A DNA stretch of 64,000 bases from Sulfurivermis fontis (GCF_004001245.1 NZ_AP018724.1:1418501-1482500), one strand, 5' to 3'; shown: positions 1 to 9,676, counted from the stretch's first letter. The notes: generated from the letters alone by a model not told the origin. A program made the numbers and translations.

Positions 1-359
<359 letters not shown>

Positions 360-386
360 CAGACTGCGGTCGCGGCAGAAATGGCA

Positions 387-414
387 AAGCCGGTTCCCGC
401 AAAGGAACCGGCTT
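387..414 (+). terminator. Hairpin terminator after lysS
   Basis: The 11-bp arms AAGCCGGTTCC and GGAACCGGCTT are separated by 6 bases. A mixed T/G tract follows rather than a clean T run. Its position 27 bases after the lysS stop suggests a terminator. Confidence 0.6.
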
Positions 415-433
415 GTTGCTTTGGCCGGGTGAG

Positions 434-638
434 GGAAGCTCTGAATAAGTTCAGTCCTTCCGCGGCACAGGGATGTGCCGCCATTTTTCAACGACGATAA
501 GTCGTTGAAAAATGAAGCCAAGCGAAAATCACACTTTTCGCTTGGCGTGGTTTTGTGCACGGATGGACTTATGTCGCGCAGCCCATGGAGGGGCGAGAGC
601 GACCTGAGAAGTCCAGGATGGACTTATTCAGACCTTCC
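434..638. repeat. MITE-like palindromic repeat, copy A (205 bp, long form)
   Basis: One end reads GGAAGCTCTGAATAAGTTC and the other, on the reverse strand, GGAAGGTCTGAATAAGTCC, giving terminal inverted repeats of about 19 bases. The interior holds several nested hairpins: CAACGAC/GTCGTTG, GCCAAGCGAAAA/TTTTCGCTTGGC and GTCCAGGATGGAC. The same element, in the opposite orientation, occurs at 51528-51721 (long form), 27325-27477 and 36990-38459 (short forms). There is no coding capacity. It ends exactly where the stop codon of the converging HDOD gene begins. Confidence 0.85.
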
Positions 639-1478
639 TTAGATGTTCAGCAACTGCTGAGTTTCACGGATCGTATCACCGGTGCCTTCCATCTCGATGA
701 CGTTCACATCCGGACTGAGCCCCAGCTTGGCAAAAGCGGGGATCGTGCCCAGATCCTGTTCCGCCAGGGGATGGTTGCTGCCCAGATAACTCTGCAGGTT
801 GGCGACTATCACTACGTCGACGAAATCCACCGTCGCCGAGTTGTAGGTGAGGTTTTCATGCTGCTCCGCCACATCCACCAGTTCCGGCGGGAAGTTCCAG
901 GAACGCAGGATGGCGCCGCCCACGCGCGGATGCAGTTCGCGGATGACCCAGTCCAGGGCCTTTTCGTCCTGCAACAGTTCGGGGAAATCTTCGGCCTTGG
1001 TCAGGATGGGCATGGCACCGATGTCATGTACCAGACCGGCGAGAAGGGCCTGCTCCGGGTTCAGCTTGGTGAACTGACCGGCCAGGGCGTGGCAGATGGC
1101 CGCCACCTCGGTGCTGTGCTCCCACAACTGGCGCAGGCGCTGGTCGGTCACATCGGAGGTGGCCTGAAACATCTGCTGCATCACCATGCTGGTGGCAAGG
1201 TCACGCACGATGCGCATTCCCAGGCGGCTGACGGCGGCATCGACGCTTTCGATCTTGCGACCGGCGCGCATCAGCGGACTGTTGGCCACCTGGATCAGGC
1301 GGGCACTCAGCGCCGGGTCGCTGACAATAATCCTGACCAGATCGGCAATGGAAGAGTCCGGGTCGTCCACCACCTCACGCACCTTGAGGGCCACTTCGGG
1401 CAGGGTAGGCAGGACCAGGCGGTTGTGTTCCAGGTCGGCGAGCAGTTCGTCGTAAAACAGGCGGCTGATGTCAGTCAC
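639..1478 (-). CDS. HDOD-domain signalling protein
   Basis: A 279-residue protein made almost entirely of one HDOD domain, a catalytically degenerate relative of HD phosphohydrolases found in bacterial signalling proteins. The N-terminal stretch 'LPTLPEVALKVREVV' and 'IVSDPALSARLIQVANS' are diagnostic, and an HD pair is present near residue 151 ('GLVHDIGAM'). No GGDEF, EAL or receiver domain is attached. The start is GTG, preceded by an AAGGAA ribosome site. The TAA stop is followed immediately by the terminal repeat of MITE copy A. The target of the protein cannot be told from sequence. Confidence 0.85.
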   Translation of the reverse strand: MTDISRLFYDELLADLEHNRLVLPTLPEVALKVREVVDDPDSSIADLVRIIVSDPALSARLIQVANSPLMRAGRKIESVDAAVSRLGMRIVRDLATSMVMQQMFQATSDVTDQRLRQLWEHSTEVAAICHALAGQFTKLNPEQALLAGLVHDIGAMPILTKAEDFPELLQDEKALDWVIRELHPRVGGAILRSWNFPPELVDVAEQHENLTYNSATVDFVDVVIVANLQSYLGSNHPLAEQDLGTIPAFAKLGLSPDVNVIEMEGTGDTIRETQQLLNI

Positions 1479-1499
1479 TGTCGTTCCTTCATGTTACGG

Positions 1500-2561
1500 T
1501 TAGCTTCCAGTGTCCTGCGCCTCGGCCGGGAAGGCGTAGGGCGGGGATTTGAATGTGATACGGGCGCCGGCGGCATCGCCGATGCGTACCTCGTCGTTCA
1601 GCAACGATATCTGCACCACGGCCAGCAGGTCGACACCGCCCCCCGGGGCAGGTTGGGCATCGACCACCCGGCCGGCACCCTGACCGCTTTCGGAATTGCT
1701 GCAATACAGTTCGGTGCCGGGGGCCGGGACAGTTTCCCCATCGGTGTGTGCCAGGTACATGCGCCGCTTGAGGGTGCCGAGATACTGCATGCGCGCCACC
1801 ACCTCCTGGCCGGTATAGCAGCCCTTGCGAAAGCTGACGCCGTTGACCAGTTGCAGGTTGACCATCTGCGGTACGAAGGCCTCGACATTGGCCGGGAAGA
1901 TATTGGGCAGACCGGCATGGATATCGAGCAGGGCCCAGGCGGAGGCTCCGGCCGGTTTCGCCACAGTCGCCAGGTTCTGCCACAACGCCCGGATGCTCGC
2001 CGCCTCACCGTATACCTCGGCACGGGGATGGGGACCCGCGACGCGTACCACGGTGAGTCCCTTGCCATGGGCCACCTCGTCTGCGGTCTGCGGCATGTGG
2101 TCCAGTTCCTGGACCAGGCGGGCATAGGCATGGGGGCCGGATACACCGATGCGCAGCAGGCTGTCACCGGCATCACTCAGCGTGACCTTGGACATCAGTA
2201 CATACTTGCGCAGGCGCTCCAGCGCCGGCTGCACCAGCACCGCCGGCATGCGCAGGTAATAGGCGCCATCACGCTGGAACAGGCGGAAGACGTTGAGCAG
2301 TCGCCCCTTGGGACTGAGGTGCCCGCTGAGTTGGCTGTGATTGGCGTTTACTTGGCGTACATCGTTGGTGAACTGGCCCTGCATGAAGGTGAGGGCGTCG
2401 GGGCCTTCCACCCGTAACAGGCCAAAGTGGGAGAGATCGACGACGATATCGCCCTGCAGGGCGGCGGCGCGTTCCGCGACGGGGGCACCAAAATGCTCCA
2501 CTTGACCGGCCGTGAGGCTGGCGCCTGCCTGTTGGAGAAAAGCCTGCCAATCACTCAACAT
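1500..2561 (-). CDS. ygfZ: YgfZ/GcvT-fold folate-binding protein
   Basis: A 353-residue protein of the YgfZ family, a tetrahydrofolate-dependent factor that supports assembly or repair of iron-sulfur enzymes in the cytoplasm. The family signature K-G-C-Y-T-G-Q-E is at about residues 246-253, followed by the beta-barrel C-terminal part. GTG (2564) and ATG (2561) lie side by side; the ATG is taken, with GAGGAGA upstream. The gene is divergent from sdhC, whose product complex contains three Fe-S clusters, a sensible but unproven link. It lies 21 bases upstream of the HDOD gene on the same strand, so the two may be cotranscribed. Confidence 0.9.
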   Translation of the reverse strand: MLSDWQAFLQQAGASLTAGQVEHFGAPVAERAAALQGDIVVDLSHFGLLRVEGPDALTFMQGQFTNDVRQVNANHSQLSGHLSPKGRLLNVFRLFQRDGAYYLRMPAVLVQPALERLRKYVLMSKVTLSDAGDSLLRIGVSGPHAYARLVQELDHMPQTADEVAHGKGLTVVRVAGPHPRAEVYGEAASIRALWQNLATVAKPAGASAWALLDIHAGLPNIFPANVEAFVPQMVNLQLVNGVSFRKGCYTGQEVVARMQYLGTLKRRMYLAHTDGETVPAPGTELYCSNSESGQGAGRVVDAQPAPGGGVDLLAVVQISLLNDEVRIGDAAGARITFKSPPYAFPAEAQDTGS

Positions 2562-2680
2562 CACCGTCTCCTCATGTATCAGATATAGAGTTCATCATAG
2601 CCAAATAGCCCGGCCTTGGTAATACCGGAGTGAAACAACAAACATCTGCGTTATTGGGGCTCTGATATACTTCTCAAGCC

Positions 2681-3058
2681 ATGACGACTCCCCACCAACG
2701 CCCGGTTTTTTTTCATCTGCTGCAACTGCATCTGCCGCTGACGGCGCTGGTGTCCATAGTCCATCGCCTCACCGGACTGCTGCTGTTTCTCGCCCTGGCC
2801 CCGGCCATCTGGCTGCTGGAGCGCTCCTTGAGGGATGCCGCAGGTTATGTCCAAGTCCAGCAGCTGTTGCAGACCTGGCCGGCGCGCCTGCTCGGCGTCC
2901 TGCTGCTGTGGGCACTGGCCCACCATCTGCTGGCCGGCCTGCGTGTGTTGCTGATCGATGCCGGGTTCGGTGTGGAACGGGGCGCGGCGCGCCACTCCGC
3001 CCTCTGGGTCTTTGCCGCCGGGATGCTGGCCGTTATTGCGGGAGTGCTGTGGCCATGA
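2681..3058 (+). CDS. sdhC: Succinate dehydrogenase cytochrome b556 subunit
   Basis: A 125-residue membrane anchor of complex II with three predicted transmembrane helices. 'SIVHRLTGLLL' matches the SdhC signature, and the histidine pair in 'LAHHLLAGLR' supplies the probable haem b ligand. It begins the operon sdhCDAB-sdhE-ygfX. An extended -10-like TGATATACT at 2663-2671 lies only ten bases before the ATG, and no Shine-Dalgarno sequence is visible, so translation may be leaderless or the true promoter lies further up. The stop overlaps sdhD by ATGA. Confidence 0.92.
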   Translation: MTTPHQRPVFFHLLQLHLPLTALVSIVHRLTGLLLFLALAPAIWLLERSLRDAAGYVQVQQLLQTWPARLLGVLLLWALAHHLLAGLRVLLIDAGFGVERGAARHSALWVFAAGMLAVIAGVLWP

Positions 3059-3390
3059 GCCATCAGGTGACCGGTCTGCGCGCCTGGATGCTGCAGCGGC
3101 TCAGCGCTCTGTACCTGGCCGGTTATACCCTGTGGGCAACGGTGTATTTCCTGCTTTATCCGGTCGCCGATCACGCGGCGTGGCAGACGCTGTGGCGCGG
3201 CCCGATGATGAGTACCGGAGCGGCCCTGCTGTTCATTGCGCTGCTGGTGCATGCCTGGGTCGGTGTGCGTGATGTCCTGCTCGACTATGTGCGGCGGCCG
3301 CTGTTGCGTCTGGTTCTGCTGGCGCTGTTGTGGGCCTGGTTGCTGGTGTTGACGATCTGGCTGGTGCGCGTCCTGGTGGGGGTGATGTGA
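3055..3390 (+). CDS. sdhD: Succinate dehydrogenase hydrophobic membrane anchor subunit
   Basis: A 111-residue protein with three hydrophobic helices. The conserved segment 'LVHAWVGVRDVLLDYV' holds the histidine and the Asp-Tyr associated with haem and quinone sites in SdhD. The ATG at 3055 overlaps the sdhC stop; a longer open frame upstream is only the shadow of sdhC. The last base of the stop codon is the A of the sdhA start (TGATG), so the subunits are translationally coupled. Confidence 0.9.
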   Translation: MSHQVTGLRAWMLQRLSALYLAGYTLWATVYFLLYPVADHAAWQTLWRGPMMSTGAALLFIALLVHAWVGVRDVLLDYVRRPLLRLVLLALLWAWLLVLTIWLVRVLVGVM

Positions 3391-5153
3391 TGCCCGCGCT
3401 GGCTACACGCAAGTTCGATACCCTGGTGATCGGAGCCGGCGGCGGTGGTTTGCGCGCGGCCCTGCAACTGGCCCAGGCCGAGGCCAGCGTGGCGGTGGTG
3501 TCCAAGGTGTTTCCCATCCGCTCCCATACGGTGGCGGCGCAGGGCGGCATCAACGCGGCACTGGCCAACGTGCTGCCGGACAACTGGCACTGGCATATGT
3601 ACGACACCATCAAGGGCAGCGACTACCTGGGCGATCAGGATGCCATCGAATACATGTGCCGCGCCGCGGCCAATATTGTCGTGGAGCTGGAACATGCCGG
3701 CGTACCGTTCTCGCGTCTGCCCAACGGCCGCATTTACCAGCGCCGTTTCGGCGGCCAGAGCCAGAATTTCGGCGGCGCGCAGGCGGCGCGGGCCTGCGCG
3801 GCGGCGGACCGCACCGGTCACGCCATCCTGCACACGCTGTATCAGCAGAACATCCGTGCCCGCACCCACTTCTTCGACGAGTATTTTGCCGTCGACCTGA
3901 TCCGCGATGAGCAGGGCTATATCCTCGGCGCCCTCGCGCTGGAGATCGAAACCGGTGAACCGCTGCTCATCGAGGCCAAGACCACGCTCATCGCCACCGG
4001 CGGCGCCGGTCAGTTGTTCCGCACCAATACCAACGCACGCATCAATACCGGTGACGGCATGGCGATGGCGCTGCGCGCCGGCATTCCGTTACAGGACATG
4101 GAGTTCTTCCAGTTCCATCCCACCGGCATCGCCGGCAAGGGTATGCTGATCAGCGAGGCCGTGCGCGGCGAGGGCGGCTATCTGGTGAACAGGCACGGCG
4201 AGCGCTTCATGGAACGCTATGCGCCGCACGCCAGGGACCTCGCCAGCCGCGACGTGGTGAGCCGCGCCATCTACATGGAAGTAAAAGAAGGACGCGGCTG
4301 CGGCCCGCAGGGCGATCATGTGCTGCTCAGGATGGATCACCTGGGCGCAGAGGTCATCGCCGCGCGTCTGCCGGCGATCCGTGAGCTGGCGCAGACCTTT
4401 CTACACATCGACCCGGCAAGCACGCCGATCCCCGTCTATCCCACCGCCCACTACACCATGGGCGGCATCCCCACCGATCGCCACGGCCGCGTGGTGGTAC
4501 CGGCCGGGCAGGGTGAGGAGGTGGTACCCGGGCTGTATGCGGTGGGCGAGTGCGCCTGCGTGTCGGTACACGGCGCCAACCGCCTGGGCGGCAATTCGCT
4601 GCTCGACATCGTGGTGTTCGGCCGTGCCGCCGGCAATGACATCATCGAATTCCTGCGCGAGAACCGTTTCCACCGTCCGCCCAATCCGGCCAGCGTGGAG
4701 CAGGCGCTGGCGCGCCTGGCGCGCTGGGAACGGCGCGGTGAGGGCGAAAGTGTTGATGGCCTGCGCCGTGAACTGCAGCAGGTGATGGAGGACCATTGCG
4801 GCGTGTTCCGCAGCGCGGAGGTACTGTCGCAAGGTCTCGACAAGGTGTTGGCGTTGCAGCAGCGTTTGCAGGATGCCGTGCTGCGCGACCACAGCCGGGT
4901 GTTCAACACTGCGCGCATCGAGGCGCTGGAGCTGGAAAATCTGATGGAACTGGCAGTGGCCACCGTCACCTCGGCCCTGGGGCGTACCGAGAGCCGCGGT
5001 GCCCACAGCCGTGTCGACTATCCACAGCGCGATGATGAGCGCTGGTTGCGCCACTCCCTGTTCTTCCGCGACGGCCGTATGCTGGATTACAAGCCGGTGC
5101 GCATGAAACCGCTGACGGTGGACAGCTTTCCGCCGCAGGAAAGAACCTATTGA
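3390..5153 (+). CDS. sdhA: Succinate dehydrogenase flavoprotein subunit
   Basis: A 587-residue catalytic subunit that oxidises succinate to fumarate and passes electrons to SdhB. The dinucleotide fold 'VIGAGGGGLRAAL' is near the N-terminus. The covalent-FAD motif 'RSHTVAAQGGI' carries His46. 'FHPTGIAGKGMLISEAVRGE' and 'ASRDVVSRAI' form the substrate site, and 'VHGANRLGGNSLLD' is the second FAD motif. Length and the C-terminal 'TYKPVRMKPL'-like ending ('LDYKPVRMKPL') match proteobacterial SdhA. The start is the ATG overlapping the sdhD stop. Confidence 0.97.
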   Translation: MPALATRKFDTLVIGAGGGGLRAALQLAQAEASVAVVSKVFPIRSHTVAAQGGINAALANVLPDNWHWHMYDTIKGSDYLGDQDAIEYMCRAAANIVVELEHAGVPFSRLPNGRIYQRRFGGQSQNFGGAQAARACAAADRTGHAILHTLYQQNIRARTHFFDEYFAVDLIRDEQGYILGALALEIETGEPLLIEAKTTLIATGGAGQLFRTNTNARINTGDGMAMALRAGIPLQDMEFFQFHPTGIAGKGMLISEAVRGEGGYLVNRHGERFMERYAPHARDLASRDVVSRAIYMEVKEGRGCGPQGDHVLLRMDHLGAEVIAARLPAIRELAQTFLHIDPASTPIPVYPTAHYTMGGIPTDRHGRVVVPAGQGEEVVPGLYAVGECACVSVHGANRLGGNSLLDIVVFGRAAGNDIIEFLRENRFHRPPNPASVEQALARLARWERRGEGESVDGLRRELQQVMEDHCGVFRSAEVLSQGLDKVLALQQRLQDAVLRDHSRVFNTARIEALELENLMELAVATVTSALGRTESRGAHSRVDYPQRDDERWLRHSLFFRDGRMLDYKPVRMKPLTVDSFPPQERTY

Positions 5154-5166
5154 GCCGCGCGCCGCC

Positions 5167-5865
5167 ATGAAATTCAGCATACACCGCTACAACCCGGAGA
5201 CCGACAGCGCCCCGTACATGCAGACCTTCGAACTGCATGAGGTGCGGCCGGGGATGATGCTGCGTGACGCCCTGCTGGAACTGAAGGCGGCGCAGGATGA
5301 GAGCCTGACCTTCCGCCATTCCTGCGGCGAGGGGGTGTGCGGTTCCGATGGTCTCAATGTCAATGGCCGCAACGTGCTGGCCTGTGTCACGCCGCTGGCG
5401 GAGCTGCGTGAACCGGTGACGGTGCGTCCCTTGCCCAAGCTGCCGGTGGTGCGTGACCTGGTAGTGGATTTGAGCCAGTTCTATCACCACTACCGTGCCG
5501 TCAAACCCTATCTCATCGCCCACGACCCGGAGCCGGAGGTGGAGCGCCTGCAAACGCCTGAGCAGCGCGCTGAACTGGACGGGCTGTACGAATGTATCCT
5601 CTGTGCCTGCTGTACTACGTCCTGCCCGTCGTTCTGGTGGAATCCGGAACAGTTTCGTGGACCGGCGGCCCTGTTGCAGGCCTGGCGCTTTCTCGCCGAT
5701 AGCCGCGATCAGGCCAAGGCGCAGCGCCTGGCGGAACTGGACGGTCCCTATCGCCTGTTCCGCTGTCACACCATCATGAGCTGCGTCGATGTCTGTCCCA
5801 AGGGACTCAATCCGACACAGGCCATCGGCCGCATCAAGCAGCTGATGCTGACGCATCAGGTTTGA
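5167..5865 (+). CDS. sdhB: Succinate dehydrogenase iron-sulfur subunit
   Basis: A 232-residue electron-transfer subunit of complex II. The [2Fe-2S] ligands are in 'CGEGVCGSDG', the [4Fe-4S] ligands in 'CILCACCTTSCP', and the [3Fe-4S] ligands include 'CHTIMSCVDVCPKGLNP'. Ligand spacing is standard and the length is normal. It follows sdhA by 13 bases. Confidence 0.97.
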   Translation: MKFSIHRYNPETDSAPYMQTFELHEVRPGMMLRDALLELKAAQDESLTFRHSCGEGVCGSDGLNVNGRNVLACVTPLAELREPVTVRPLPKLPVVRDLVVDLSQFYHHYRAVKPYLIAHDPEPEVERLQTPEQRAELDGLYECILCACCTTSCPSFWWNPEQFRGPAALLQAWRFLADSRDQAKAQRLAELDGPYRLFRCHTIMSCVDVCPKGLNPTQAIGRIKQLMLTHQV

Positions 5866-5899
5866 CAAGCAGTTACAAGTGGCAAGTCACAAGATACAA

Positions 5900-6154
5900 G
5901 TGAAAGACAACAGCATAAGCTTGCGGAAACTGGCCTGGCGTTGCCGGCGCGGGATGCTGGAGCTGGATCTGCTGCTGGAGGGATTTTTGCGGCGCGGTTA
6001 TGGCGCGCTGGACGCGCGGCAACAGCGGGATTTCCAGCGCCTGCTGGAGTTGCCGGATCAGGAGTTGCTTGACTACCTGCTGGGATCGAAGCAGGCCAAG
6101 GATGGAGACCTCGCCCATGTCATCGCATGCATCCGTCACACCGCTGTACCTTGA
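5900..6154 (+). CDS. sdhE: Succinate dehydrogenase flavinylation factor SdhE
   Basis: An 84-residue protein that promotes covalent FAD attachment to SdhA. The family signature is 'RRGMLELDLLLEGFL'. The start is uncertain: a GTG at 5879 would add seven residues, but the GTG at 5900 gives a length and N-terminus ('KDNSISLRKLAWRCRRG') closer to the family. Neither has a good ribosome site. The interval after sdhB carries a degenerate repeat of the type ACAAGTNACAAG, also seen near 8441 and 27303. The 3' end overlaps ygfX. Confidence 0.85.
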   Translation: MKDNSISLRKLAWRCRRGMLELDLLLEGFLRRGYGALDARQQRDFQRLLELPDQELLDYLLGSKQAKDGDLAHVIACIRHTAVP

Positions 6155-6539
6155 GTCACAGCCCTCGCACCGTCTGCTGCGCCTATTGCTGTGGAGTCAT
6201 CTTGCCAGTGCCGGCCTGCTGATTGGGCTGGCGCTGCACTTCCTCTGGCCGGCACTTCTGCTGCCGCCGTTGTGGTTCAGCCACCAGTATTACCGCCGCC
6301 GCACCCTGCAACCGGTGCGGCTGGCGCGTGAAAGCGACGGCGGCTGGTTGTGGCACCGCGGCGACGACACGGTGGTTCCGGTGCGTATTTTGCCGGAAAC
6401 TCTGCTCACACCCTGGCTGGTGGTGCTGCACCTGCGCGAGGAAGGCGGCCGTCGTCATGCGGCCGTCCTGCTCGGCGACAGCCTGCCGCCGGGACAGTTC
6501 CGCGCCCTGCGCGTGGCGCTGCGGCTGGAACGGGTGTGA
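6117..6539 (+). CDS. YgfX-like membrane protein
   Basis: A 140-residue protein overlapping the end of sdhE, the usual position of ygfX (also called cptA) in gammaproteobacteria. Two adjacent hydrophobic helices ('LLLWSHLASAGLLIGLALHF' and 'WPALLLPPLWF') precede a soluble beta-rich tail ending 'LRVALRLERV', the normal YgfX architecture. ATG 6117 is chosen because upstream sequence in this frame is a shadow of sdhE. In E. coli the family has been reported as a toxin acting on cell shape, with SdhE as antidote; that role is disputed and not shown here. Confidence 0.7.
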   Translation: MSSHASVTPLYLESQPSHRLLRLLLWSHLASAGLLIGLALHFLWPALLLPPLWFSHQYYRRRTLQPVRLARESDGGWLWHRGDDTVVPVRILPETLLTPWLVVLHLREEGGRRHAAVLLGDSLPPGQFRALRVALRLERV

Positions 6540-6675
6540 AGAACACCGGGACGAGCGGCGAGGTACAAGATACGCGGAACGAACTCGCTACGCTCATGTA
6601 ACCCTCCATAAAACAATCGTGCGCGCCGCGCACACCGCTCTCATATCTCGCACCTTGACCCTCGTGCCTGTCCGC

Positions 6676-8292
6676 CTAATGCAGCGGCGAGTTGTCCGGA
6701 ACCAGAATGGTATCCTGCGGCTCACCCGCGGCGATGTGGGGATAATCCAGCGTATAGTGCAGGCCGCGGCTCTCCTTGCGTGCCATGGCGGAGCGGATGA
6801 TGAGATCGGCCACCTGCACCAGATTGCGCAGTTCGAGCAGATCGTTGGTGACGCGGAAGTTGCCGTAGTATTCGTGAATCTCGCTGCAAAGCAGGTCGAC
6901 ACGACGCTTGGCCCGTTGCAGGCGCTTGTCGGTGCGCACGATGCCGACGTAGTCCCACATGAAGCGGCGCAGCTCTTCCCAGTTGTGTGACACCACCACC
7001 TCCTCGTCGGAGTCGGTGACGCGGCTTTCGTCCCAGGCGGGCAGGGCGTCCACCGGCGGCAGGTCCGGCAGGCGCGCCGTGATGTCCAGCGCCGCGGCGC
7101 GCCCGAACACCAGGCACTCCAGCAGCGAATTGCTCGCCAGGCGGTTGGCGCCGTGCAGACCGGTGAAGGTCACCTCACCGGCGGCATACAGACCGGTGAT
7201 GTCGGTACGGCCGTTGAGGTCGACCATCACCCCGCCGCAGGTGTAGTGGGCGGCGGGCACCACCGGGATCGGTTCGCGGGTGATGTCGATGCCGAACTCC
7301 AGGCAACGGGCGTAGACGGTGGGGAAGTGGTTTTGAATGAACTCCGCCGGACGGTGGCTGATATCCAGGTACACGCATTCCACGCCCAGCCGCTTGATCT
7401 CGTGGTCGATGGCGCGGGCCACGATGTCACGCGGCGCCAGTTCGCCGCGGGGGTCGAAACGCTCCATGAACCGGCTGCCGTCGGGCAGAAGCAGCCGGCC
7501 GCCTTCACCACGGATCGCTTCGGTGATGAGGAAGGACTTGGCCTTGGGGTGGTAGAGACAGGTGGGATGGAATTGGTTGAACTCCATGTTGGCCACCCGG
7601 CAACCGGCGCGCCAGGCCATGGCGATGCCGTCGCCGGTGGAGATGTCCGGATTGGAGGTGTACAGGTAGACCTTGCTGGCGCCGCCGGTGGCCAGGACTA
7701 CGCTGCGGGCGCGTAGCACCTCAACCTTGCCGCGCTTGCGATCCAGTACATAGGCGCCGAGCACCCGGTTGTCGCCGCGCCCCAGTTTGGTGCTGGTGAT
7801 CAGGTCGATGGCGATGTGGTTGTCGTGCAGGGTGATGTTGCCGCGGGCACGGGCCCGGTCGAGCAGGGTGGTCTCGATGGCGCGGCCGGTGGCATCGGCG
7901 GCGTGGATCACCCGGCGGTGGCTGTGGCCGCCTTCGCGGGTGAGGTGATAGTCGTGGTGCTGTTCGTCACCCGGCTCGCCGGTGAAGGCGACGCCCTGCT
8001 CGATGAGCCACTGGATGGCCTCCCTGCTGTGTTCGACGGTGAAGCGCACGGCATCGGCGTGGCACAGTCCGGCGCCGGCGTTCAGGGTGTCGGCGATGTG
8101 GGACTCGACCGAGTCGTGGGCATCCAGTACCGCTGCCACGCCACCCTGAGCATAAAACGTGGAGCCTTCGGCACTGATGGCCTTGGCCAGTACGGCAACC
8201 CGGAGCGATGCGGGCAGGTTGAGGGCCACGGTCAGGCCGGCAGCGCCGCTGCCGATGACCAGGACGTCATAGTGCTGTTGTTCGCCGTGCAT
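6676..8292 (-). CDS. nadB: L-aspartate oxidase
   Basis: A 538-residue flavoenzyme making iminoaspartate, the first step of NAD synthesis. Visible are the FAD fold '[11 protein letters not shown]', '[10 protein letters not shown]', 'HRRVIHAAD', the active-site block '[20 protein letters not shown]' and '[18 protein letters not shown]'. These distinguish it from the related SdhA in this window. ATG 8292 is preferred over a TTG four codons upstream. It is divergent from rpoE, the same arrangement as in E. coli and Pseudomonas. The 136 bases between its stop and ygfX hold only degenerate ACAAG-type repeats. Confidence 0.96.
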   Translation of the reverse strand: MHGEQQHYDVLVIGSGAAGLTVALNLPASLRVAVLAKAISAEGSTFYAQGGVAAVLDAHDSVESHIADTLNAGAGLCHADAVRFTVEHSREAIQWLIEQGVAFTGEPGDEQHHDYHLTREGGHSHRRVIHAADATGRAIETTLLDRARARGNITLHDNHIAIDLITSTKLGRGDNRVLGAYVLDRKRGKVEVLRARSVVLATGGASKVYLYTSNPDISTGDGIAMAWRAGCRVANMEFNQFHPTCLYHPKAKSFLITEAIRGEGGRLLLPDGSRFMERFDPRGELAPRDIVARAIDHEIKRLGVECVYLDISHRPAEFIQNHFPTVYARCLEFGIDITREPIPVVPAAHYTCGGVMVDLNGRTDITGLYAAGEVTFTGLHGANRLASNSLLECLVFGRAAALDITARLPDLPPVDALPAWDESRVTDSDEEVVVSHNWEELRRFMWDYVGIVRTDKRLQRAKRRVDLLCSEIHEYYGNFRVTNDLLELRNLVQVADLIIRSAMARKESRGLHYTLDYPHIAAGEPQDTILVPDNSPLH

Positions 8293-8385
8293 GGAATCGC
8301 GCAAAGTGGCCTCGTAAGGAGCGCTGGCCTACTGAGGCCGGCTTGTTTATGATGCGCAACTATACGAAAAACGTCATGTTTTGGC

Positions 8386-8413
8386 GAACTCTTGGCAACA
8401 TTAGGCAGTCTAT
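8386..8413 (+). promoter_or_regulatory. Candidate sigma-E/AlgU-type promoter of rpoE
   Basis: GAACTC (8386-8391) is followed, after 17 bases, by TCTAT (8409-8413), close to the AlgU/RpoE consensus GAACTT-N16/17-TCTGA. It lies 55 bases before the rpoE start, as expected for an autoregulated extracytoplasmic sigma gene. It was found by eye only. Confidence 0.5.
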
Positions 8414-8467
8414 AGCCGGTGTCCAGCGGGTGGTCGCCTCAAGTACAAGATGAAAGGGTAGGCCCCC

Positions 8468-9049
8468 ATGGGCGTGCAGCATGTCGATCAAGAGCTCGTC
8501 GAGCGTGTCCAGCAGGGTGACAAGCGCGCGTTCGATCTCCTGGTCCAGAAATATCAGCACAAGATCGTCAAGCTGATTTCGCGCTATGTCCGGGATCCCG
8601 ATGAATCGCTCGACGTTGCCCAGGAAACCTTCATCAAGGCCTATCGCGCCCTGGCCAATTTCCGTGGCGAGAGCGCCTTCTACACCTGGCTCTACCGCAT
8701 CGCCATCAATACGGCGAAGAATCACCTCGTTGCCCTGGGGCGGCGCCCGCCCGATACCGACATCGACGCTGCCGACGCCGTGCAGTTGGACATGGAGTCG
8801 TCCGGTTCCCTGCGCGAGAGCGATACCCCGGAACACCTGGCACTCAAAGACGAAATCGAGCGCACTATTTTCCGTGCCATCGAAGACCTTCCCGAAGACC
8901 TGCGCACGGCCATTACCCTGCGCGAACTGGAGGGACTCAGCTATGAAGAGATCGCCGAGGCGATGAATTGTCCCATCGGCACGGTGCGATCGCGCATTTT
9001 TCGCGCGCGCGAGGCGATTGATACGAAACTCAAACCCCTGCTTGATTGA
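8468..9049 (+). CDS. rpoE: RNA polymerase sigma factor RpoE/AlgU
   Basis: A 193-residue ECF sigma factor directing the envelope-stress response. Region 2 is clear ('DVAQETFIKAYRALANFRG', 'AFYTWLYRIAINTAKN') and region 4 is an HTH ('SYEEIAEAMNCPIGTVRSRI'). The sequence resembles E. coli RpoE and Pseudomonas AlgU throughout. It heads the cluster rpoE-rseA-rseB-rseC-degP, so its inhibitors and its main periplasmic effector are encoded directly downstream. Confidence 0.96.
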   Translation: MGVQHVDQELVERVQQGDKRAFDLLVQKYQHKIVKLISRYVRDPDESLDVAQETFIKAYRALANFRGESAFYTWLYRIAINTAKNHLVALGRRPPDTDIDAADAVQLDMESSGSLRESDTPEHLALKDEIERTIFRAIEDLPEDLRTAITLRELEGLSYEEIAEAMNCPIGTVRSRIFRAREAIDTKLKPLLD

Positions 9050-9103
9050 CTAAGGGGTATACGGCAACAACCTGGATACGGCGAGAACCGAGGCGGTAGC
9101 ACG

Positions 9104-9676
9104 ATGGAAAACCAAACGAATGAACAGATTTCGGCCCTGGTAGATGATGAACTGCACGGTCCTGCCCTGCGTCAGGCACTGGAGCGGCTGCGACGGGATG
9201 CCGACCTGCAGGGCCGCTGGAGCCGCTATCACCTGATTAGTGATACCCTGCATGCCAACCTCGCCTCGGCCCGGGCGGCCCATCTGCACCAGCGGGTACG
9301 CGCCGCCCTGGAGCAGGAACCTACCCTGTTGGCACCGCGCCGCAAGCCGCGTCTGTCCTCGCTGGCCAAGCAGGTTGCCGGTGTTGCCATCGCCGCCTCG
9401 GTCGCCGCCGTGGCGATCCTGGCCGTACGCCAAAATGCCGTGGAGCCCACCGGCGTCGCACCGACCGCCATGCAACTGGCACAATCCCCCCGGTCGGCAC
9501 ACGAGCTGGTACAACTGGCCAGCACCGGTGCCCCGGCCACCGTGGTGGTGCCGCAGAGCGCCAACCGCGGTCGCCTCAATGCTTATCTGGTAAATCATAA
9601 CGAGTACTCGGCGTCTTCCGGCATGCAGGGGGTGTTACCCTACGTGCGGATTGTCAGCCACGAGACGGCCAAGTGA
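9104..9676 (+). CDS. rseA: Anti-sigma-E factor RseA/MucA
   Basis: A 190-residue single-pass inner-membrane anti-sigma factor. The N-terminal cytoplasmic domain contains 'NEQISALVDDEL' and 'RWSRYHLISDTL', the sigma-binding pattern of the RseA/MucA family. A transmembrane helix lies at about residues 88-108 ('QVAGVAIAASVAAVAILAV'), and the rest is periplasmic. Its stop overlaps the GTG start of rseB. Proteolysis of this protein should release RpoE. Confidence 0.9.
   Translation: MENQTNEQISALVDDELHGPALRQALERLRRDADLQGRWSRYHLISDTLHANLASARAAHLHQRVRAALEQEPTLLAPRRKPRLSSLAKQVAGVAIAASVAAVAILAVRQNAVEPTGVAPTAMQLAQSPRSAHELVQLASTGAPATVVVPQSANRGRLNAYLVNHNEYSASSGMQGVLPYVRIVSHETAK

Noticed and set aside
555-2417. 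Plus-strand open frame of 620 codons
   Set aside because: It runs antisense to the HDOD and ygfZ genes, starts inside MITE copy A and has biased composition (His/Gln/Gly-rich); a GC-rich shadow frame.
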